Assembly: GCF_000739595.1 (NCBI RefSeq)
Contig: NZ_BBJP01000081.1
Location: 1-64,000, forward strand
Origin: Halorubrum halophilum
GTDB lineage: Archaea; Halobacteriota; Halobacteria; Halobacteriales; Haloferacaceae
DNA: 64,000 nucleotides
Direction: 5' to 3'
In this document: positions 24,819 to 33,804 of the stretch, in pieces
Numbering within the stretch: position 1 is the stretch's first letter
Layout of the letters: the number at the start of each line of letters is the position of its first letter
Notes under the pieces: model-generated
The model's database searches: none
Told to the model about the DNA's origin: nothing
The model's input: the letters and a program-made list of their open reading frames with translations, nothing else
Made by a program: the position numbers and the translations under genes

Positions 24819-25097
24819 TCAGTCGAACGGGTACCGCGCGGTCGCTCCGCACTCGCGACACCGCACGACGACTCGTCCGGGTCGGAGCCGGACGCGGCTC
24901 GTCTTCCCCGGGCGGAGGTAGACGCCGCAGTCGTCGCAGGTCTTCCGCGAGAACTCGGCGGGGACGCCGCAGCGGTTCCGCTCCGCGATCCGGCGCGCGA
25001 GCGCGACGTACTCCCGCGCGCGGTCGTACTCGTCGTCGACGACGGCCTCGCGGGCGAGCGCGAACAGCCGGTCGATCCGTTCCGACGGGATCCCCAT
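24819..25097 (-). CDS. rnp4: ribonuclease P protein component 4 (Rpp21/RNP4)
   Basis: A 92-residue subunit of archaeal RNase P, which trims tRNA 5' leaders. An N-terminal helical pair (MGIPSERIDRLFALAREAV...YVALARRIAERNR) and a zinc ribbon with CDDC and CREC pairs match Rpr2/Rpp21 proteins. Basic residues cluster around the ribbon (RPGKTSRVRLRPGRVVVRC). The start at 25097 fits the family; the longer upstream frame is basic and unlikely. It is divergent from the Trm112-like gene. Confidence 0.92.
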   Translation of the reverse strand: MGIPSERIDRLFALAREAVVDDEYDRAREYVALARRIAERNRCGVPAEFSRKTCDDCGVYLRPGKTSRVRLRPGRVVVRCRECGATARYPFD

Positions 25098-25197
25098 ACC
25101 TCGCCGGGCGTGACGGATCGGCAAAGTCGTTGTCATCCGGGGTGACGCTTCGGACGCCCCCGAAACCCTCTGACTCCCGCGCCCGCCAACCCGCACG

Positions 25198-25206
25198 CTT
25201 TTTTAG
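25198..25206 (+). promoter_or_regulatory. T-rich TATA-like box of the Trm112-like gene
   Basis: CTTTTTTAG about 27 nt upstream of the ATG at 25229. The same type of box at the same distance precedes the genes at 25514 and 31369, so it is better read as a promoter than as a terminator. Confidence 0.5.
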
Positions 25207-25228
25207 CGGTCCGCGCGAACGACGCGAC

Positions 25229-25423
25229 ATGAAGGAATCCCTGATGGACGTCGTCTGCTGCCCGCTCGACAAGGCCGACCTGGACCTCGACGTCGACGAG
25301 CGAGACGACGAGGAGATCCTCGCGGGGACGCTCACGTGCACCGAGTGCGGCGAGACCTACCCGATCGAGGACGGCATCCCGAACCTCCTCCCGCCGGACA
25401 TGCGCGAAGAGGCGGCGGCGTAG
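25229..25423 (+). CDS. Trm112-like methyltransferase activator
   Basis: A 64-residue acidic protein with a zinc-ribbon-like fold: MDVVCCPLDKADL and LTCTECGETYPIEDGIPNLLPPDM, the standard Trm112 (PF03966) ending. Trm112 proteins bind and stabilise several RNA and protein methyltransferases, and work in Haloferax shows it has many partners; whether the nearby Trm5-like enzyme is one is not known. It is divergent from RNase P component 4 with about 131 bp between starts. Confidence 0.88.
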   Translation: MKESLMDVVCCPLDKADLDLDVDERDDEEILAGTLTCTECGETYPIEDGIPNLLPPDMREEAAA

Positions 25424-25482
25424 GACGCGTCGTCTTCTTTCCTCCGCCTCGTTCCGCACTGATTCCCCGTTCCGTACTGCAT

Positions 25483-25491
25483 CTTTTTTTA
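25483..25491 (+). promoter_or_regulatory. T-rich TATA-like box before the gene at 25514
   Basis: CTTTTTTTA centred about 27 nt before the GTG at 25514. Because it also follows the Trm112-like gene by about 60 bp, it could additionally act as a T-tract terminator for that gene. Confidence 0.45.
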
Positions 25492-25513
25492 GTGTGAGTA
25501 CGTCGACCCGAAC

Positions 25514-26095
25514 GTGTCGACACTCTCCGTCGAACTAAACGGGGACGCGGTCCACTCGATCGGGGCGCCCGGCCGGTTCGAGACGACCGGGCCGTTCGCC
25601 GTCGCGCTCGAGAACGAGGGCCGTTCCACGCACGTCCACCTGCACTTCGACGACGACCTCGACCGGTTCGTCTCGGTGGCAGAGACGAACCACTTCGTCG
25701 ACGACGAGGCCACGAGACACGTCCACGTCTCGGTCGACGGCGTGACGGAACCGGTCCGCGGAAAACTGAAGATCGTCACCGGCTACGGCTCCGAGACCCG
25801 GTACGTGGACATCCGGATCGACCCGCCGGAGGACACCGTCTCCGAGGAGGTCGCCGTCGACGAGGCGTTCGCGAAGCCCCCGGAGCGCCCGCCGGAGGTC
25901 TCGCCGGCTCAACGCGTCGCGAACGCGGTCGACCGCCTGATCGAACGAGGCGGCGTCCCCGGAGCGATCGCCGCGTTCCTCGCGCTCGCCGTCGGGGTCG
26001 CCATCGCGCTCGCGCTCGACAGCGCGGTCGTCACGGCAGCCGTCGTCGTCGTGTTGACGGTGTCGCTCGGGGCGGCGCTTCTGGCGGTCTGGTGA
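25514..26095 (+). CDS. membrane-anchored beta-domain protein (DUF7524-like)
   Basis: A 193-residue protein read from a GTG. The N-terminal about 115 residues are beta-rich with HVHLHFDDDLDRF and RHVHVSVDGVTEPVRGKLKIVTGYG, resembling a soluble immunoglobulin-like or C2-like domain. A Pro-rich linker then leads to two C-terminal membrane helices (about 148-167 and 170-192), giving a tail-anchored arrangement with the domain probably in the cytoplasm. The function is unknown. The start is supported by the T-rich box 27 nt upstream. Confidence 0.7.
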   Translation: MSTLSVELNGDAVHSIGAPGRFETTGPFAVALENEGRSTHVHLHFDDDLDRFVSVAETNHFVDDEATRHVHVSVDGVTEPVRGKLKIVTGYGSETRYVDIRIDPPEDTVSEEVAVDEAFAKPPERPPEVSPAQRVANAVDRLIERGGVPGAIAAFLALAVGVAIALALDSAVVTAAVVVVLTVSLGAALLAVW

Positions 26096-26196
26096 CGGAG
26101 GTAGGCGGGAGCGGCGGCGTCGGTCTCGCCGGCGACTCCGCCCGCCGATCGCCGCGAATCCGGGCGCTTTTAAGCGTGCCAGCGGAAAGTTGGCGT

Positions 26197-26385
26197 ATGA
26201 GCTTCGAGAAGGAAGACGAGGTCGTCCTCCACGACAAACACAGCGAGTACGACGGCGAGACGGGCACGATCACGCAGGTGATGGAGACGATGTTCGGCGA
26301 CGCGACCTACACGGTCAGCTTCGAGGACGGTCAGGAGACCGGCGTTCCCGAGGACGACCTCGACGCCGTCGAGAGCGAGGAGTAA
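26197..26385 (+). CDS. DUF1918-like small protein
   Basis: A 62-residue acidic protein forming an SH3-like small barrel: VVLHDKHSEYDGETGTITQVMETMFGDATYTVSFEDGQETGVPEDDLD, the usual DUF1918 pattern. It is immediately upstream of the RNA-binding protein gene (23 bp), so co-transcription is likely and a link with RNA metabolism is possible. A CTTTTA box 27 nt before the ATG suggests a leaderless transcript. Confidence 0.78.
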   Translation: MSFEKEDEVVLHDKHSEYDGETGTITQVMETMFGDATYTVSFEDGQETGVPEDDLDAVESEE

Positions 26386-26408
26386 CTCTCCCCCTTTTCC
26401 CGACCCGC

Positions 26409-26852
26409 ATGGCCAAAGTCCCCTTCCACTACGTCGACCTCCGGGCGTTCGCGTACGCCACCGAGGACGAGAAGCGGGTCGCTGACGCCCTCCGGACGTT
26501 CCTCCCCGAGGACGCCGAACTGGACCGCGTCGAGAACGTCGGCCACCACGGCGACCGGATCGTCGTGCTCTCGGCTCGGATCGAGAACGCCGACGGGATG
26601 CGCCACGTCCTCGACCGACTCTCCGGGCTCGACGAGGTCGACCGCGTGATCGACGAGCTCGACCAGCGGGTCGACGACAACTGCGCGCTGTTCCTCCGCG
26701 TCGACAAGCAGGCCGCGTTCCGCGGCGAGGTCCGCCTCGGTCCCGGGATCACCGTCCGCGCGAAGGTCGAGGCGTACCCCGCAAAGAAGGAGGCCGCTGT
26801 CGAGAACGCCCGGGAGACGCTGTCTCGGCTTCGGGACGACGGCGATACGTAG
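26409..26852 (+). CDS. RNA-binding protein, COG1325 type
   Basis: A 147-residue protein, MAKVPFHYVDLRAFAYATEDEKRVADALRTFL, matching the archaeal COG1325 family (predicted RNA-binding, sometimes called an exosome-associated subunit). The RL5-like fold is suggested by HHGDRIVVLSARIENADGMRHVLDRL and FLRVDKQAAFRGEVRLG. It probably binds structured RNA. It follows the DUF1918 gene closely and precedes the flavoprotein by about 90 bp. Confidence 0.82.
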   Translation: MAKVPFHYVDLRAFAYATEDEKRVADALRTFLPEDAELDRVENVGHHGDRIVVLSARIENADGMRHVLDRLSGLDEVDRVIDELDQRVDDNCALFLRVDKQAAFRGEVRLGPGITVRAKVEAYPAKKEAAVENARETLSRLRDDGDT

Positions 26853-26943
26853 CCGGCATCCGTAGCCGGCGACCCGTTCTGTCGACGCGCACGCGTCGCA
26901 TCCCCGGCGTGCCTTTTTACCACCCCCTGCCGTCGATGTGCCC

Positions 26944-28389
26944 ATGAGCGACCCGTTCGTCGTCGTCGGTGCGGACGCGGCCGGACTGAGCGCGGCCAGC
27001 AAGTTCCGCCGCGAGGCGCCCGACCGCGAGGTCGTCGTCTTCGAGAAGGGGCGGTGGATATCGTACGCCTACTGCGGGATGCCGTACTTCATTGAGGGGA
27101 GCGTCGAGCGCATGTCGGACCTCCTCTCGCTGTCGCCGAGCGAGGTCGACGAGCGCGGGATCGACCTCCGACGCGGGCACGAGGTCGTCGGCGTCGACCC
27201 GGACGCAAAGACCGTCGCCGTCGAGACCGCCGAGGGCGACTCCGTCGAGCAGCCGTACGACGACCTGCTCGTCGCCACGGGCGGACGCGCGACGACCGGC
27301 CCGTTCGACGTGCGGGGGGTGGACGGCGCGTTCACCCTTCACGACATGAACGCCGCGGCCGCGATCGACGCGTACGTCGCCGAGCCGGACGCGTACGACC
27401 CCGACCGCGCCGACGTGAGCGCGGTCGACCGCGAGCTCGTCGAGCGCAACGCCGCGATGCCGGCCCCCGAGACGGCGGCGATCGTCGGCGGCGGCTACGT
27501 CGGCGTCGAGATGGCCGAGGCGCTCGTCGGTCGTGGACTCGACGTGCACCTCTTCCACCGCTCCGGCCACCTCCTCTCGGACTTCGGCGAGGCCGTCGGC
27601 GAGCGCGTGGCGGACGAACTGGACGCGAAGGGCGTGACGGTCCGCACGAACGCCCCCGTCGAGAGGATCGTCGGCGACGACCGGATCGAGGGGATCGCCT
27701 TCGACGGCGGAGACGGCGCCGAGACGCTCCCCGTCGACCTCGCGGTCGTCGGCGTCGGGATCCGACCGAACACCGGGCTCCTCGACGGGACCGGGGTCGA
27801 AACCGGTGAGGGCGGCGCGATCCGCACCGACGAGTACGGGCGGACGAGCCTCCCCGACGTGTACGCCGCGGGCGACTGCGCGACCGCGACCCACGCCGTC
27901 ACCGGCGAGGAGGCGTGGGTACCGCTCGGACTCACCGCGAACCGGGCCGGGCGGGCGGTGGGTGCAACGGTCGCCGGCGACCCCTCGCCGGCGGGCGAGA
28001 TCGCGGGTACCGCGGCCGTGAAGGCGTTCGACATGGAGGCCGGTCGCGTCGGACTGGTCGAGGAGGCGGCGGCCCGGAAGGCGGGGTTCGACCCGGTCCG
28101 CGAGACGGTGACCGCCGGCTCCCGGTCCGGCTACTACCCGGGCGCGGCGCCGACCGACGTGACGCTCGTCGCCGATCGCGACACGAGGCGCCTCATCGGC
28201 GGGAGCATCGTCGGCTCCGACCGCGCCGCGGTCCGGATCGATACGCTCGCGACCGCGCTGGAGGCGGACATGACGGTCTCGGAGGTCGAGCGGCTGGACC
28301 TCGCGTACGCGCCGCCCTTCTCGCCGGTGTGGGACCCGATTCTCGTGGCCGCGAAGGTGCTCAACGGGACGCTCGACGAGGAGAAGTAG
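26944..28389 (+). CDS. CoA-disulfide reductase / NADH oxidase-like flavoprotein
   Basis: A pyridine-nucleotide disulfide oxidoreductase of 481 residues. FAD binding is seen at VVVGADAAGLSAASKFRREAP, with a redox-active single cysteine at SYAYCGMPYFIEG (about residue 42), the hallmark of CoA-disulfide reductases and related NADH oxidases. The NAD domain has IVGGGYVGVEMAEALVGRG, the second FAD motif is VYAAGDCA, and a C-terminal dimerisation domain contains DVTLVADRDTRRLIGGSIVG. It may reduce CoA disulfide, peroxide or oxygen. The short leader and the ATG at 26944 fit the family. Confidence 0.88.
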   Translation: MSDPFVVVGADAAGLSAASKFRREAPDREVVVFEKGRWISYAYCGMPYFIEGSVERMSDLLSLSPSEVDERGIDLRRGHEVVGVDPDAKTVAVETAEGDSVEQPYDDLLVATGGRATTGPFDVRGVDGAFTLHDMNAAAAIDAYVAEPDAYDPDRADVSAVDRELVERNAAMPAPETAAIVGGGYVGVEMAEALVGRGLDVHLFHRSGHLLSDFGEAVGERVADELDAKGVTVRTNAPVERIVGDDRIEGIAFDGGDGAETLPVDLAVVGVGIRPNTGLLDGTGVETGEGGAIRTDEYGRTSLPDVYAAGDCATATHAVTGEEAWVPLGLTANRAGRAVGATVAGDPSPAGEIAGTAAVKAFDMEAGRVGLVEEAAARKAGFDPVRETVTAGSRSGYYPGAAPTDVTLVADRDTRRLIGGSIVGSDRAAVRIDTLATALEADMTVSEVERLDLAYAPPFSPVWDPILVAAKVLNGTLDEEK

Positions 28390-28395
28390 TTCGGA

Positions 28396-28908
28396 TCAGT
28401 CGTCCGGCTCTGCGCTTTCGTCCGCAGGATCCGGCTGACTCGCTCCCTCGGTACCGCCGATTCCGGCGACGACGCGCCCGACCACGTAGCCGGCGACGCC
28501 GACCGCGACCGCGGCCGCGACGGCGACACCGAGCGGTTCGATCAGTGCGACGAGGAAGGACAGGGGGTCGGCGAGCGGGATCGAGTACGGCTCCGGCCCC
28601 GAGGTTCGCAGGAGAACCGCCGCGAACGGACCGTACGCGAGGAGGACCGCCGGGAGCACGCCCCCGCCGACCGCGGCGAAGGCGACGACGCCGACCGCGG
28701 TCAGGATCGCTATGGCCGCAGCAACACTGGCGGCGGCGGGCGAGAGCCCCACGATCCCGCCGACGATCCCGACCGCGTCGAAGGCGACGTACGAGACCGC
28801 GAAGCCGACCGCGCTCCAGACGGCGGCGCGCTCGAATCCGGTCTCGCCGAGGGCGACGCCAGCGAGGGCGTCGAGGCGTCCGGAGTCGGCCGCGTCGTCT
28901 CCCGTCAT
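28396..28908 (-). CDS. membrane protein of unknown function
   Basis: A 170-residue Ala/Val/Gly-rich protein with about four hydrophobic helices (roughly 30-50, 58-80, 82-98, 118-150) and an acidic C-terminal tail. No catalytic or metal-binding pattern is visible. Its ATG overlaps the stop of the PPAT gene in an ATGA, so the two are translationally coupled. It is convergent with the flavoprotein gene (6 bp gap). Confidence 0.68.
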   Translation of the reverse strand: MTGDDAADSGRLDALAGVALGETGFERAAVWSAVGFAVSYVAFDAVGIVGGIVGLSPAAASVAAAIAILTAVGVVAFAAVGGGVLPAVLLAYGPFAAVLLRTSGPEPYSIPLADPLSFLVALIEPLGVAVAAAVAVGVAGYVVGRVVAGIGGTEGASQPDPADESAEPDD

Positions 28909-29399
28909 TCCGGGCGAGTCGCCCCTCGTCCCTCCCGGTCGGGGGTGAGGTTGCCGTGTTCGTCGATCTCGCCGGCGACGATCCGGGTCGAGGAGATGCG
29001 CTCGCCGTCGTCGGCCGTCTCGTGGTCGACCACGACGAGTTCGAGGGGGTCGTGGCCGCGTTCGCGGCGGATCTCGTTGATCTGTTTCCCGCCATCTCTC
29101 GTCTCCGGAGAGACGATCAGCGCGTCGAACTCGGGCTCGACGGCGATGCCGGTGGGATCGGTCAGCTCGCGGATCTCGAACTCCCGGCCGTGCTCGTCGG
29201 CGAGGCCGGACAGCTCGGCCTCGAGGTCGCGCTTCCGGCGGTCGTACGGGCGGACGTACCGCTCGACGTGTCGGGTCTTCGGCGCGAGCTCGTCCGACGT
29301 GAGCCCGACGGTCACGTCACCCAGCTCGAACGCCCGTTCGAACAGCTTCCGGTGGCCGTCGTGAACGGGATCGAACGTACCACCCAGCGCGACGTTCAT
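28905..29399 (-). CDS. coaD: phosphopantetheine adenylyltransferase, archaeal type
   Basis: A 164-residue nucleotidyltransferase that converts 4'-phosphopantetheine plus ATP to dephospho-CoA. The HxGH-type motif is present as GGTFDPVHDGHRKLFERAF, and the ISSTRI motif as ERISSTRIVAGEID. The archaeal form is distinct from bacterial CoaD but shares this fold. The Nudix CoA pyrophosphatase at 17874 and the CoA-disulfide reductase at 26944 give the neighbourhood a loose CoA theme. The start is the ATG at 29399, which places GGTFDP close to the N-terminus. Confidence 0.93.
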   Translation of the reverse strand: MNVALGGTFDPVHDGHRKLFERAFELGDVTVGLTSDELAPKTRHVERYVRPYDRRKRDLEAELSGLADEHGREFEIRELTDPTGIAVEPEFDALIVSPETRDGGKQINEIRRERGHDPLELVVVDHETADDGERISSTRIVAGEIDEHGNLTPDREGRGATRPE

Positions 29400-29459
29400 G
29401 CACAACGGTTGCGCGGACGGAACTTAAAACGTCTCGAAGCAGGAGCGGCCGGCCGCGAC

Positions 29460-30095
29460 TCAGCGGTCGTCGGCTTCGTCGCTGTCGGTTTCGTCGTCGT
29501 CAGCTTCGCCGTCGTCAGCTTCGCCGTCGTCGCTGTCGACGGTCTCTTTGCCCCCATCGCTCTCGCTGCTCTCATCTCCGTCTCCGTCGTCCGCTCCGTC
29601 GCTGTCGACCGATATCTGGACCGGCTCCGCGTCGCCGTCGGGCGACTCGCCGCCGAGCCGACGGTCGAGGTTGAACACGGCGTTGAGTTCGCGCTGCACG
29701 TCGCCGACGACGCCCTGTACCAGCTCGCTCGGCGCGATCGCCTCGTACTCGTAGGGGTTGTTGCCCGCGCCGCTCGCCTCCCGCTTGTCGCGGTCGACCG
29801 TCCCCTCGTCGTGGAGCTCCGCGAGCGCCTCGCGGACCGTGCTCGGGTAGAGGCCGGTCCCGTCGGCGACCTCGTCGCTGGTGCTGTTCGGGTTGTCGCG
29901 GAGGTAGACGTAGATCCGCGCGCGGGTCTCGGTGTCGAGCAGCCACGACAGGAGGTCGACGACGTTGTCGTCGAACCCCTTAACTGCCTTGTCAGCGCCC
30001 TCTCCGAGTCGTTCCTTGGTCTTTCGGAGCTCCTCGCGGGTCCGCTCGGTGGGCGACTCGCCGTCGGAGTCGTCGACGGAATCGTCAGTAGTCAT
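29460..30095 (-). CDS. winged-helix transcriptional regulator with acidic tail
   Basis: About 211 residues. The DNA-binding domain (about 45-120) reads VVDLLSWLLDTETRARIYVYLRDNPNSTSDEVADGTGLYPSTVREALAELHDEGTVDRDK, a TrmB/MarR-like winged helix, followed by a helical VVGDVQRELNAVFNLDRRLGG segment that may dimerise. The last about 60 residues are nearly all Asp, Glu, Ser and Gly from short repeats. The start at 30095 matches the acidic leader. The target is unknown. Confidence 0.82.
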   Translation of the reverse strand: MTTDDSVDDSDGESPTERTREELRKTKERLGEGADKAVKGFDDNVVDLLSWLLDTETRARIYVYLRDNPNSTSDEVADGTGLYPSTVREALAELHDEGTVDRDKREASGAGNNPYEYEAIAPSELVQGVVGDVQRELNAVFNLDRRLGGESPDGDAEPVQISVDSDGADDGDGDESSESDGGKETVDSDDGEADDGEADDDETDSDEADDR

Positions 30096-30180
30096 ACCGG
30101 AAACTCGGGTCCGCGCGCCCAAAAGCGTTTCTCGTCGTTTCGGTTCCAACGGAACGTTCTCATCGCCTCTCGACTCCCGC

Positions 30181-31260
30181 CTACGGCGACAACACGAGGT
30201 CCTCGCAGAGCGCGTCGAGGCCCCCTTCCTCCTGAAGCCGGCGCTGGCGTCGGGTGCCGCTCTCCGCCTCGTACACCGAGCGGATCCCAGAGATTCCGAG
30301 GCGGTCGCACTCGTCTTCGACGACCTCGCCGAGCGAGACCGTCTCCTCGCCGTCGCGAGCGATGAAGGAGGCGTCGTGGCCGTGGCGGATCGCCCGCCAC
30401 TTGTTCTCGTCCAACAGCTCCCGGCGGAGGGCGGGTGCGGATTCGCCGTCCGCGTAGCACTCGGCGTAGTCGACGACGAGGGCGTGGACGTACTCGACCA
30501 TCGCGAGGGTGACCGCCGGATCGCGCTGGGCGTCCGGCGCGCGCACCTCGACGGTCCCGTGACCGGTGTGGGGGCGCACGTCGAACCAGAGCTCCCCGCG
30601 GTCGTCGATGGAGCCCTGCTCCACCATCCGGCGCTCGTAGCGCTGGAAGGCGTCGAAGTCGTCGAACGCGGACGGGATCCCCGTGTTGGGGAGGTTCTCG
30701 AAGACCTTCGCGCGGGCCGACGAGAGCCCGGTGTCGAAGCCGTTCCAGAACGGGGAGTTCGCGGAGAGGGCGAGCAGGATCGGGCAGTGCCACCGGAGCC
30801 GATTGGCGATCCAGACGGCCTTGTCCGCGTCGTCGACGCCGACGTGGACGTGGAGCCCCGCCGTGGTGTTCCGGTGTTGGGGGTACTGGATCCGGTCTAG
30901 CTGTGCTTGGTACCGCGGCTTCTCGGCGTGATCGAGCTCGCGCCACTTCGCGGCCGGATGGAGCCCCGCGGCGGCGATCCGGTAGCCGTCGGCGGCGGCG
31001 TGGTCGACGAGCGCCTCACGAACCGTCGAGAGGGCGTCGGCCGCGTTCGACGGGTCCTCGATCAGCTCCGTCTGCGCCTCGATGGTGCACTTGAACAGCT
31101 CGTGGTCGAACCCCTCCGGGACCTCCGCCGGGGGGTCGCGACCGTAGACGAGATCGTCGGTCCCCGAGGTCGGGCGGCCGTCGGCATCGACGATGTAGAA
31201 CTCCTCTTCGATGCCGAGGGTCCCCATCCGGGCGAACGCGTCCCGCGAACCGAGTTCCAT
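30181..31260 (-). CDS. gshA: glutamate--cysteine ligase (gamma-glutamylcysteine synthesis)
   Basis: A 359-residue carboxylate-amine ligase of the GCS2/YbdK family; in haloarchaea this enzyme makes gamma-glutamylcysteine, their main low-molecular-weight thiol. The N-terminus [16 protein letters not shown] holds metal-binding glutamates, with further conserved blocks [29 protein letters not shown] and [18 protein letters not shown] and a C-terminal [20 protein letters not shown]. Length and motifs match. It is divergent from the HtpX gene. Confidence 0.92.
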   Translation of the reverse strand: MELGSRDAFARMGTLGIEEEFYIVDADGRPTSGTDDLVYGRDPPAEVPEGFDHELFKCTIEAQTELIEDPSNAADALSTVREALVDHAAADGYRIAAAGLHPAAKWRELDHAEKPRYQAQLDRIQYPQHRNTTAGLHVHVGVDDADKAVWIANRLRWHCPILLALSANSPFWNGFDTGLSSARAKVFENLPNTGIPSAFDDFDAFQRYERRMVEQGSIDDRGELWFDVRPHTGHGTVEVRAPDAQRDPAVTLAMVEYVHALVVDYAECYADGESAPALRRELLDENKWRAIRHGHDASFIARDGEETVSLGEVVEDECDRLGISGIRSVYEAESGTRRQRRLQEEGGLDALCEDLVLSP

Positions 31261-31337
31261 TACCGCTCCGTACCGGCCGCGCGGTCTTATATGAATTGGA
31301 ACCCGAAACAGGGCGCCGGCCGTACAGGGGATTCAAC

Positions 31338-31344
31338 TTTTTTA
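31338..31344 (+). promoter_or_regulatory. T-rich TATA-like box of htpX
   Basis: TTTTTTA centred 27 nt before the ATG at 31369, the same box and distance as at 25198 and 25483, supporting the chosen start and a leaderless message. Confidence 0.5.
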
Positions 31345-31368
31345 GGCGTTCGGTCGAACCACCTCGAT

Positions 31369-32376
31369 ATGCCCTCCAGATCGCCGTCACTTATCGCGGG
31401 GATGTTCGCTGCCGTTCTCGGATTAGGGATAGTTTCCGTGGTGTTTCTCGTCGGTGTGTGGGCCGTCCTCTACGGGCTCTTTTCGTTCATCGGTGTGGCC
31501 CCGGCATCGCACTTCGCGGCGGGCAGTACCGCGCTGACGATCGCGAGTGTCGGGTATCTCGAACATCGACAGATCGACACGATCGAACGCGTCGCCGACG
31601 CCGAACGCATCGATAGAGAGGACGAACCGGCGTTGCACGAGCTAGTCACGCGGGTCGCAACGCGGCTCGATATCCCCGTCCCGACGATCGCGCTCTCGGA
31701 ACGGCAGGCGCCCGAGGCGCTCGTCGTCGGATTCCGGCCGGGAAACGTCCATCTAATCCTGTCCCGCGGGACGCTCGACGCTCTCGAGGGAACCGCGGAA
31801 CTGGAAGCCGTGATCGCCCACGAACTCGCGCACGTGAAAAACCGGGACGCGATGGTGATGACGATCGTCTCCCTGCCGGTCGTTCTGGCGAAGGGGCTCG
31901 CGACCCGAATCGCGGACATCGAGAGTCCGGGGTGGACCGCGGTCGTCATCGTCCCGCTCGGACTCGTCTCGACGGTCGTCTGGGGAGTCGGAAAAGGGAT
32001 CACTGCTCGCCTGTCTAGGGTGAGAGAACGCGCCGCGGACCGCGTTGCAGCGGAGATAACCGGGTCACCCGCGGCGCTGGCGAGCGCGCTCAAACGGCTC
32101 GATCGAGACATCTCGGAGACGCCGAACCGCGATCTGCGCGACGCGTCCGGTATCTCGTCGCTGTCGATCCTCTCGCTCGAACCGGAGGAGCCCGAAAAGG
32201 TGATGCTCGGTCCGGAGGGCGACACAGAGCCGTCGTACTGGTGGCTTCGCACGCGACTCCACCGGTTCCAGCGCTGGCTGTTCCGAACGCACCCGCCGAC
32301 GGACGACCGTCTCGACCGACTCGCTGCGTACGAACGCAGGCAAGAGGGACGCGCCCCACCAGAGAGACAGTCCTGA
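31369..32376 (+). CDS. htpX: M48 family metalloprotease, HtpX-like
   Basis: A 335-residue membrane-bound zinc protease for quality control of membrane proteins. Two N-terminal helices (about 9-35 and 42-62), then the active site VIAHELAHVKNRDAMVM (HExxH), a second pair of helices (about 162-215), and the third zinc ligand region RVRERAADRVAAEITGSP (ExxxD type). The cytoplasmic C-terminal part contains EPEEPEKVMLGP and ends with HPPTDDRLDRLAAYE, standard for the family. The ATG at 31369 is supported by the T-rich box 27 nt upstream; the longer frame overlaps the gshA promoter. Confidence 0.92.
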   Translation: MPSRSPSLIAGMFAAVLGLGIVSVVFLVGVWAVLYGLFSFIGVAPASHFAAGSTALTIASVGYLEHRQIDTIERVADAERIDREDEPALHELVTRVATRLDIPVPTIALSERQAPEALVVGFRPGNVHLILSRGTLDALEGTAELEAVIAHELAHVKNRDAMVMTIVSLPVVLAKGLATRIADIESPGWTAVVIVPLGLVSTVVWGVGKGITARLSRVRERAADRVAAEITGSPAALASALKRLDRDISETPNRDLRDASGISSLSILSLEPEEPEKVMLGPEGDTEPSYWWLRTRLHRFQRWLFRTHPPTDDRLDRLAAYERRQEGRAPPERQS

Positions 32377-32674
32377 AACCCGGTCGAGAAGTTAAATGAC
32401 GGTGATTTTGTAAGAACCACGGAGAATCCTCCGCATCTCCCGGGTTTTTCATTACAAACGCTCTAAAACGGAGATTCTTTACACACGGATTCAGTACTGG
32501 CGGGCCAATACGTGATCCCACGACTGCACCAGTGCCGCGACGGATTCCCGGGGCGTTCCCCTGAACGAGGGAGTTCGTCCGGATGTCGACGCTACTGTCG
32601 TTCGCTGGCGGTATCTCACCGCTCGCCGTTGACCACCCTCGCTCGCAAAGCGCTATTTTGACACACTGCTACCG
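32377..32674. other. 298-bp intergenic region
   Basis: No credible reading frame. It contains a moderately AT-rich part (32380-32480) with CCCGGGTTTTTC, a possible terminator after htpX, and a GCGCTATTTTG element about 30 nt before the TauE start, a likely promoter. Confidence 0.4.
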
Positions 32675-33778
32675 ATGAGCGCAACTCGATCCCAACGGCT
32701 CCAGAAGTCGTTTCTGAAGTATCAACACGTATTCGTCTTCGCAGCGCCGGCGGTGTTCGTGGCGCTGGTCCTGTTCGCCGCACCGACCGGCGGGAGCGGT
32801 GGGCTGGACTACTGGCTGGAGTACTGGTGGCTGTTCCCCTTCTTTCTGCTCGGGGCGACGACCGTCAACACGGTCGGGATCAGCGGCTCGGCGCTGTTCG
32901 TGCCGTTCCTGATCTTCATCTTCCCGCTGTTGTCGGGAGAGACGCTCACTCCGGAGACGCTCGTGAAGGTGGGGCTGATCAGCGAGTCGTTCGGCCTCTC
33001 GGCCTCGTCGATCGCGTTCATCCAGTACGGGCTGGTCGATCGGCGACTCGCGCTGACGATCGTCGCTGGGAGCGTTCCCTTCGTCATCGCCGGGGCGCTG
33101 CTGTCCTTCTTCATCCCGGAGCCGCTGTTCCACGCGGCCCTCGGCGCGGCGCTGCTCGTCGCCGGCTTCCTGATGCTCAACGCCGACATCGGCCACGGTG
33201 AACCGGACGAGGCCGACGACGCCGTCTCGACCGACGGCGGCTCGCCGGCGGACCTTCCCGACGACGCCGGGAAACTCGGCCCCGCGGGCGTCGACACCAC
33301 CGACGAGGGCGAGGTCACCCGGGTCGACCGCGAGGGCGACACGTACGAGTACTCCTGGACGGGGTATCTCGAACGGTTCGCCAACTACAGCGTCGGCGGG
33401 ACCTTCCAGGGGCTGGCCGGCTTCGGAAGCGGCGAACTCGGGATCATCTCCCAGCTCCGGACCGGCGTCCCCACCCGAGTCGCCATCGGGACCAACCACA
33501 TCATCGTCGCGACGACGGCGATCCTCGCCTCGCTCGTCCACGTCTTCGGCGGGACGATTCTCGGCGCGTTCGGTTTCGGCGGGGTCCACTCGCTGAGCCT
33601 CGCCTCGACGCCGTGGAACATGGTCGTGTTCACGGTCCCCGCGACGGTCACCGGCGGACAGATCGCTCCGTACGTCTCGAACGCGCTCGACACCGGAACC
33701 ATCCAGAAAGGCGTCGCCGGCCTCTTCGGCATCATCTCGGTCGCGCTGTTCCTGATGGCCGGCGGGGCCGGGATCTGA
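32675..33778 (+). CDS. TauE/SafE family sulfite/anion exporter
   Basis: A 367-residue transporter with about eight or nine membrane helices. The half-repeat pattern of TauE/SafE is visible: GATTVNTVGISGSALFVPFLIF near the start and SVGGTFQGLAGFGSGELGIISQLRTGVPTRVAIGTNHIIVATTAI in the second half. A hydrophilic, acidic cytoplasmic insert (about 170-228) separates the halves. Likely substrates are sulfite, sulfoacetate or similar organosulfur anions. It is followed after 26 bp by a universal stress protein gene on the same strand, so they may form an operon. Confidence 0.87.
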   Translation: MSATRSQRLQKSFLKYQHVFVFAAPAVFVALVLFAAPTGGSGGLDYWLEYWWLFPFFLLGATTVNTVGISGSALFVPFLIFIFPLLSGETLTPETLVKVGLISESFGLSASSIAFIQYGLVDRRLALTIVAGSVPFVIAGALLSFFIPEPLFHAALGAALLVAGFLMLNADIGHGEPDEADDAVSTDGGSPADLPDDAGKLGPAGVDTTDEGEVTRVDREGDTYEYSWTGYLERFANYSVGGTFQGLAGFGSGELGIISQLRTGVPTRVAIGTNHIIVATTAILASLVHVFGGTILGAFGFGGVHSLSLASTPWNMVVFTVPATVTGGQIAPYVSNALDTGTIQKGVAGLFGIISVALFLMAGGAGI

Positions 33779-33804
33779 TACGGCCAGACACACGACACTC
33801 ACGC

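Noticed and set aside
23291-25423. 710-residue plus-strand frame
   Set aside because: It runs antisense through the Trm5-like and RNase P genes; only its last 64 residues (Trm112-like, start 25229) are real.
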